Below, piece by piece: positions 6,472-6,928 of a DNA stretch of 6,928 nt. Each line of letters opens with the position of its first letter. The first letter of the stretch is position 1. The translations under genes were made by a program, and so were the position numbers. The DNA comes from Imperialibacter sp965651695 (GTDB lineage: Bacteria; Bacteroidota; Bacteroidia; Cytophagales; Cyclobacteriaceae): the NCBI GenBank assembly GCA_965651695.1, contig CBFGTI010000247.1, positions 1-6,928 on the forward strand, in the 5' to 3' direction. The notes under the pieces are model-generated. The model was not told the origin of the DNA. It ran no database searches and worked only from the letters and a program-made list of their open reading frames with translations.

Positions 6472-6928
6472 ATGACCACAAACAGACGATCTTTCATCAG
6501 AAATACATCACTGGGCCTGGGCGCTCTAAGCCTTCTCCCATCATCCGTTTGGGCAGGAAAGCGTAAAACTGCAGCCAGCGACACCATCAATGTAGGGTTG
6601 ATCGGTTGCCGCGGACAGGGTTTCTGGATTTTGGAGAATCACATGAAGAATCCTGATGCACGGTGTGTGGCCTTGAGCGATGTAGATGAAAAGGTGCTGA
6701 ATGAAAGGGCAGCTAAAGTACAAGAAATTCAGGGCACAAAGCCGAAGCTATACGCCGACTACCAGGAATTGCTGGCCGATAAGGATGTGGATGCAGTAAT
6801 AATCGGCACACCCGATCACTGGCATTGCCTCCAGCTGGTGCATGCGCTGGAAGCCGGCAAAGATGTGTACGTAGAAAAGCCGCTGGCCAACAGCATCGGT
6901 GAAATAGAAGTGATGATGGCTGCGGCCA
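6472..6928 (+). CDS. Tat-exported Gfo/Idh/MocA-family oxidoreductase (5' part)
   Basis: The first 152 codons are present and the gene continues past the right edge. The N-terminus is a twin-arginine signal: NRRSFIR at 4-10, a hydrophobic core, and a probable cleavage after VWA at 26-28, so a folded, cofactor-loaded enzyme would be exported. A Rossmann fold follows: VGLIGCRGQG at 41-50 binds the NAD(P) diphosphate; VALSDVDE at 66-73 ends the second strand, where the Asp favours NAD(H) over NADP(H); AVIIGTPDHWH at 108-118; and YVEKP at 133-137 carries the conserved Lys136. In Bacteroidota such secreted members often act on sugars or sugar-like polyols; the substrate here cannot be told, since the C-terminal substrate domain is missing. 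The EKPLANS motif fits ordinary dehydrogenase members rather than the GH109 glycosidase branch. The 71 bp upstream is AT-rich with no clear promoter match, and the start lacks a Shine-Dalgarno site. Confidence 0.92.
   Translation, partial: MTTNRRSFIRNTSLGLGALSLLPSSVWAGKRKTAASDTINVGLIGCRGQGFWILENHMKNPDARCVALSDVDEKVLNERAAKVQEIQGTKPKLYADYQELLADKDVDAVIIGTPDHWHCLQLVHALEAGKDVYVEKPLANSIGEIEVMMAAA

Noticed and set aside
5936..6928. Functional link between the NAD+-consuming RES toxin and the NAD(P)-dependent oxidoreductase next to it
   Set aside because: The oxidoreductase has a Tat export signal and a separate 71-bp upstream gap, while the toxin acts in the cytosol. The shared cofactor is most likely coincidence.

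Overview
The window looks like chromosomal DNA of a Bacteroidota member, probably from the Cytophagales or a related order. This is inferred from several signs. None of the starts I examined has a Shine-Dalgarno site. Two intergenic regions hold matches to the Bacteroidota promoter pattern (TTTG / about 19 nt / TAnnTTTG). The gene set fits as well: a HEAT-repeat cyclophilin lipoprotein, a long-chain polyprenyl synthase, and a Tat-exported Gfo/Idh/MocA oxidoreductase. No mobile element, CRISPR array, rRNA or tRNA was seen.

Left part (1-3407, minus strand): three tightly packed genes read leftward. A PhzF-family isomerase/epimerase-like enzyme comes first. Its stop shares one base with the start of a 654-residue lipoprotein that joins HEAT repeats to a C-terminal cyclophilin-type peptidyl-prolyl isomerase. 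That gene's stop overlaps, as ATGA, the start of a two-helix membrane protein of unknown function, which runs off the left edge. The overlaps suggest one translationally coupled operon.

Middle (3408-5437): a divergent intergenic region carries a candidate promoter for each direction. To the right is a long-chain trans-polyprenyl diphosphate synthase, probably making the menaquinone side chain. It converges on a secreted NodB-like polysaccharide deacetylase on the minus strand, whose metal and arginine motifs are altered.

Right part (5438-6928, plus strand): a visibly more AT-rich pair encodes an Xre/MbcA/ParS (DUF2384) antitoxin and a RES-domain toxin. They overlap as ATGA and form a type II toxin-antitoxin module of the kind that depletes NAD+. 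An imperfect 18-bp palindrome upstream lies inside a candidate promoter and is a good candidate autoregulatory operator. The window ends in the first 152 codons of a Tat-signal Gfo/Idh/MocA oxidoreductase.

I found no clearly undescribed system. The points most worth checking are the TA operator, the HEAT-cyclophilin lipoprotein and its uncharacterised downstream membrane protein, and the altered deacetylase active site.
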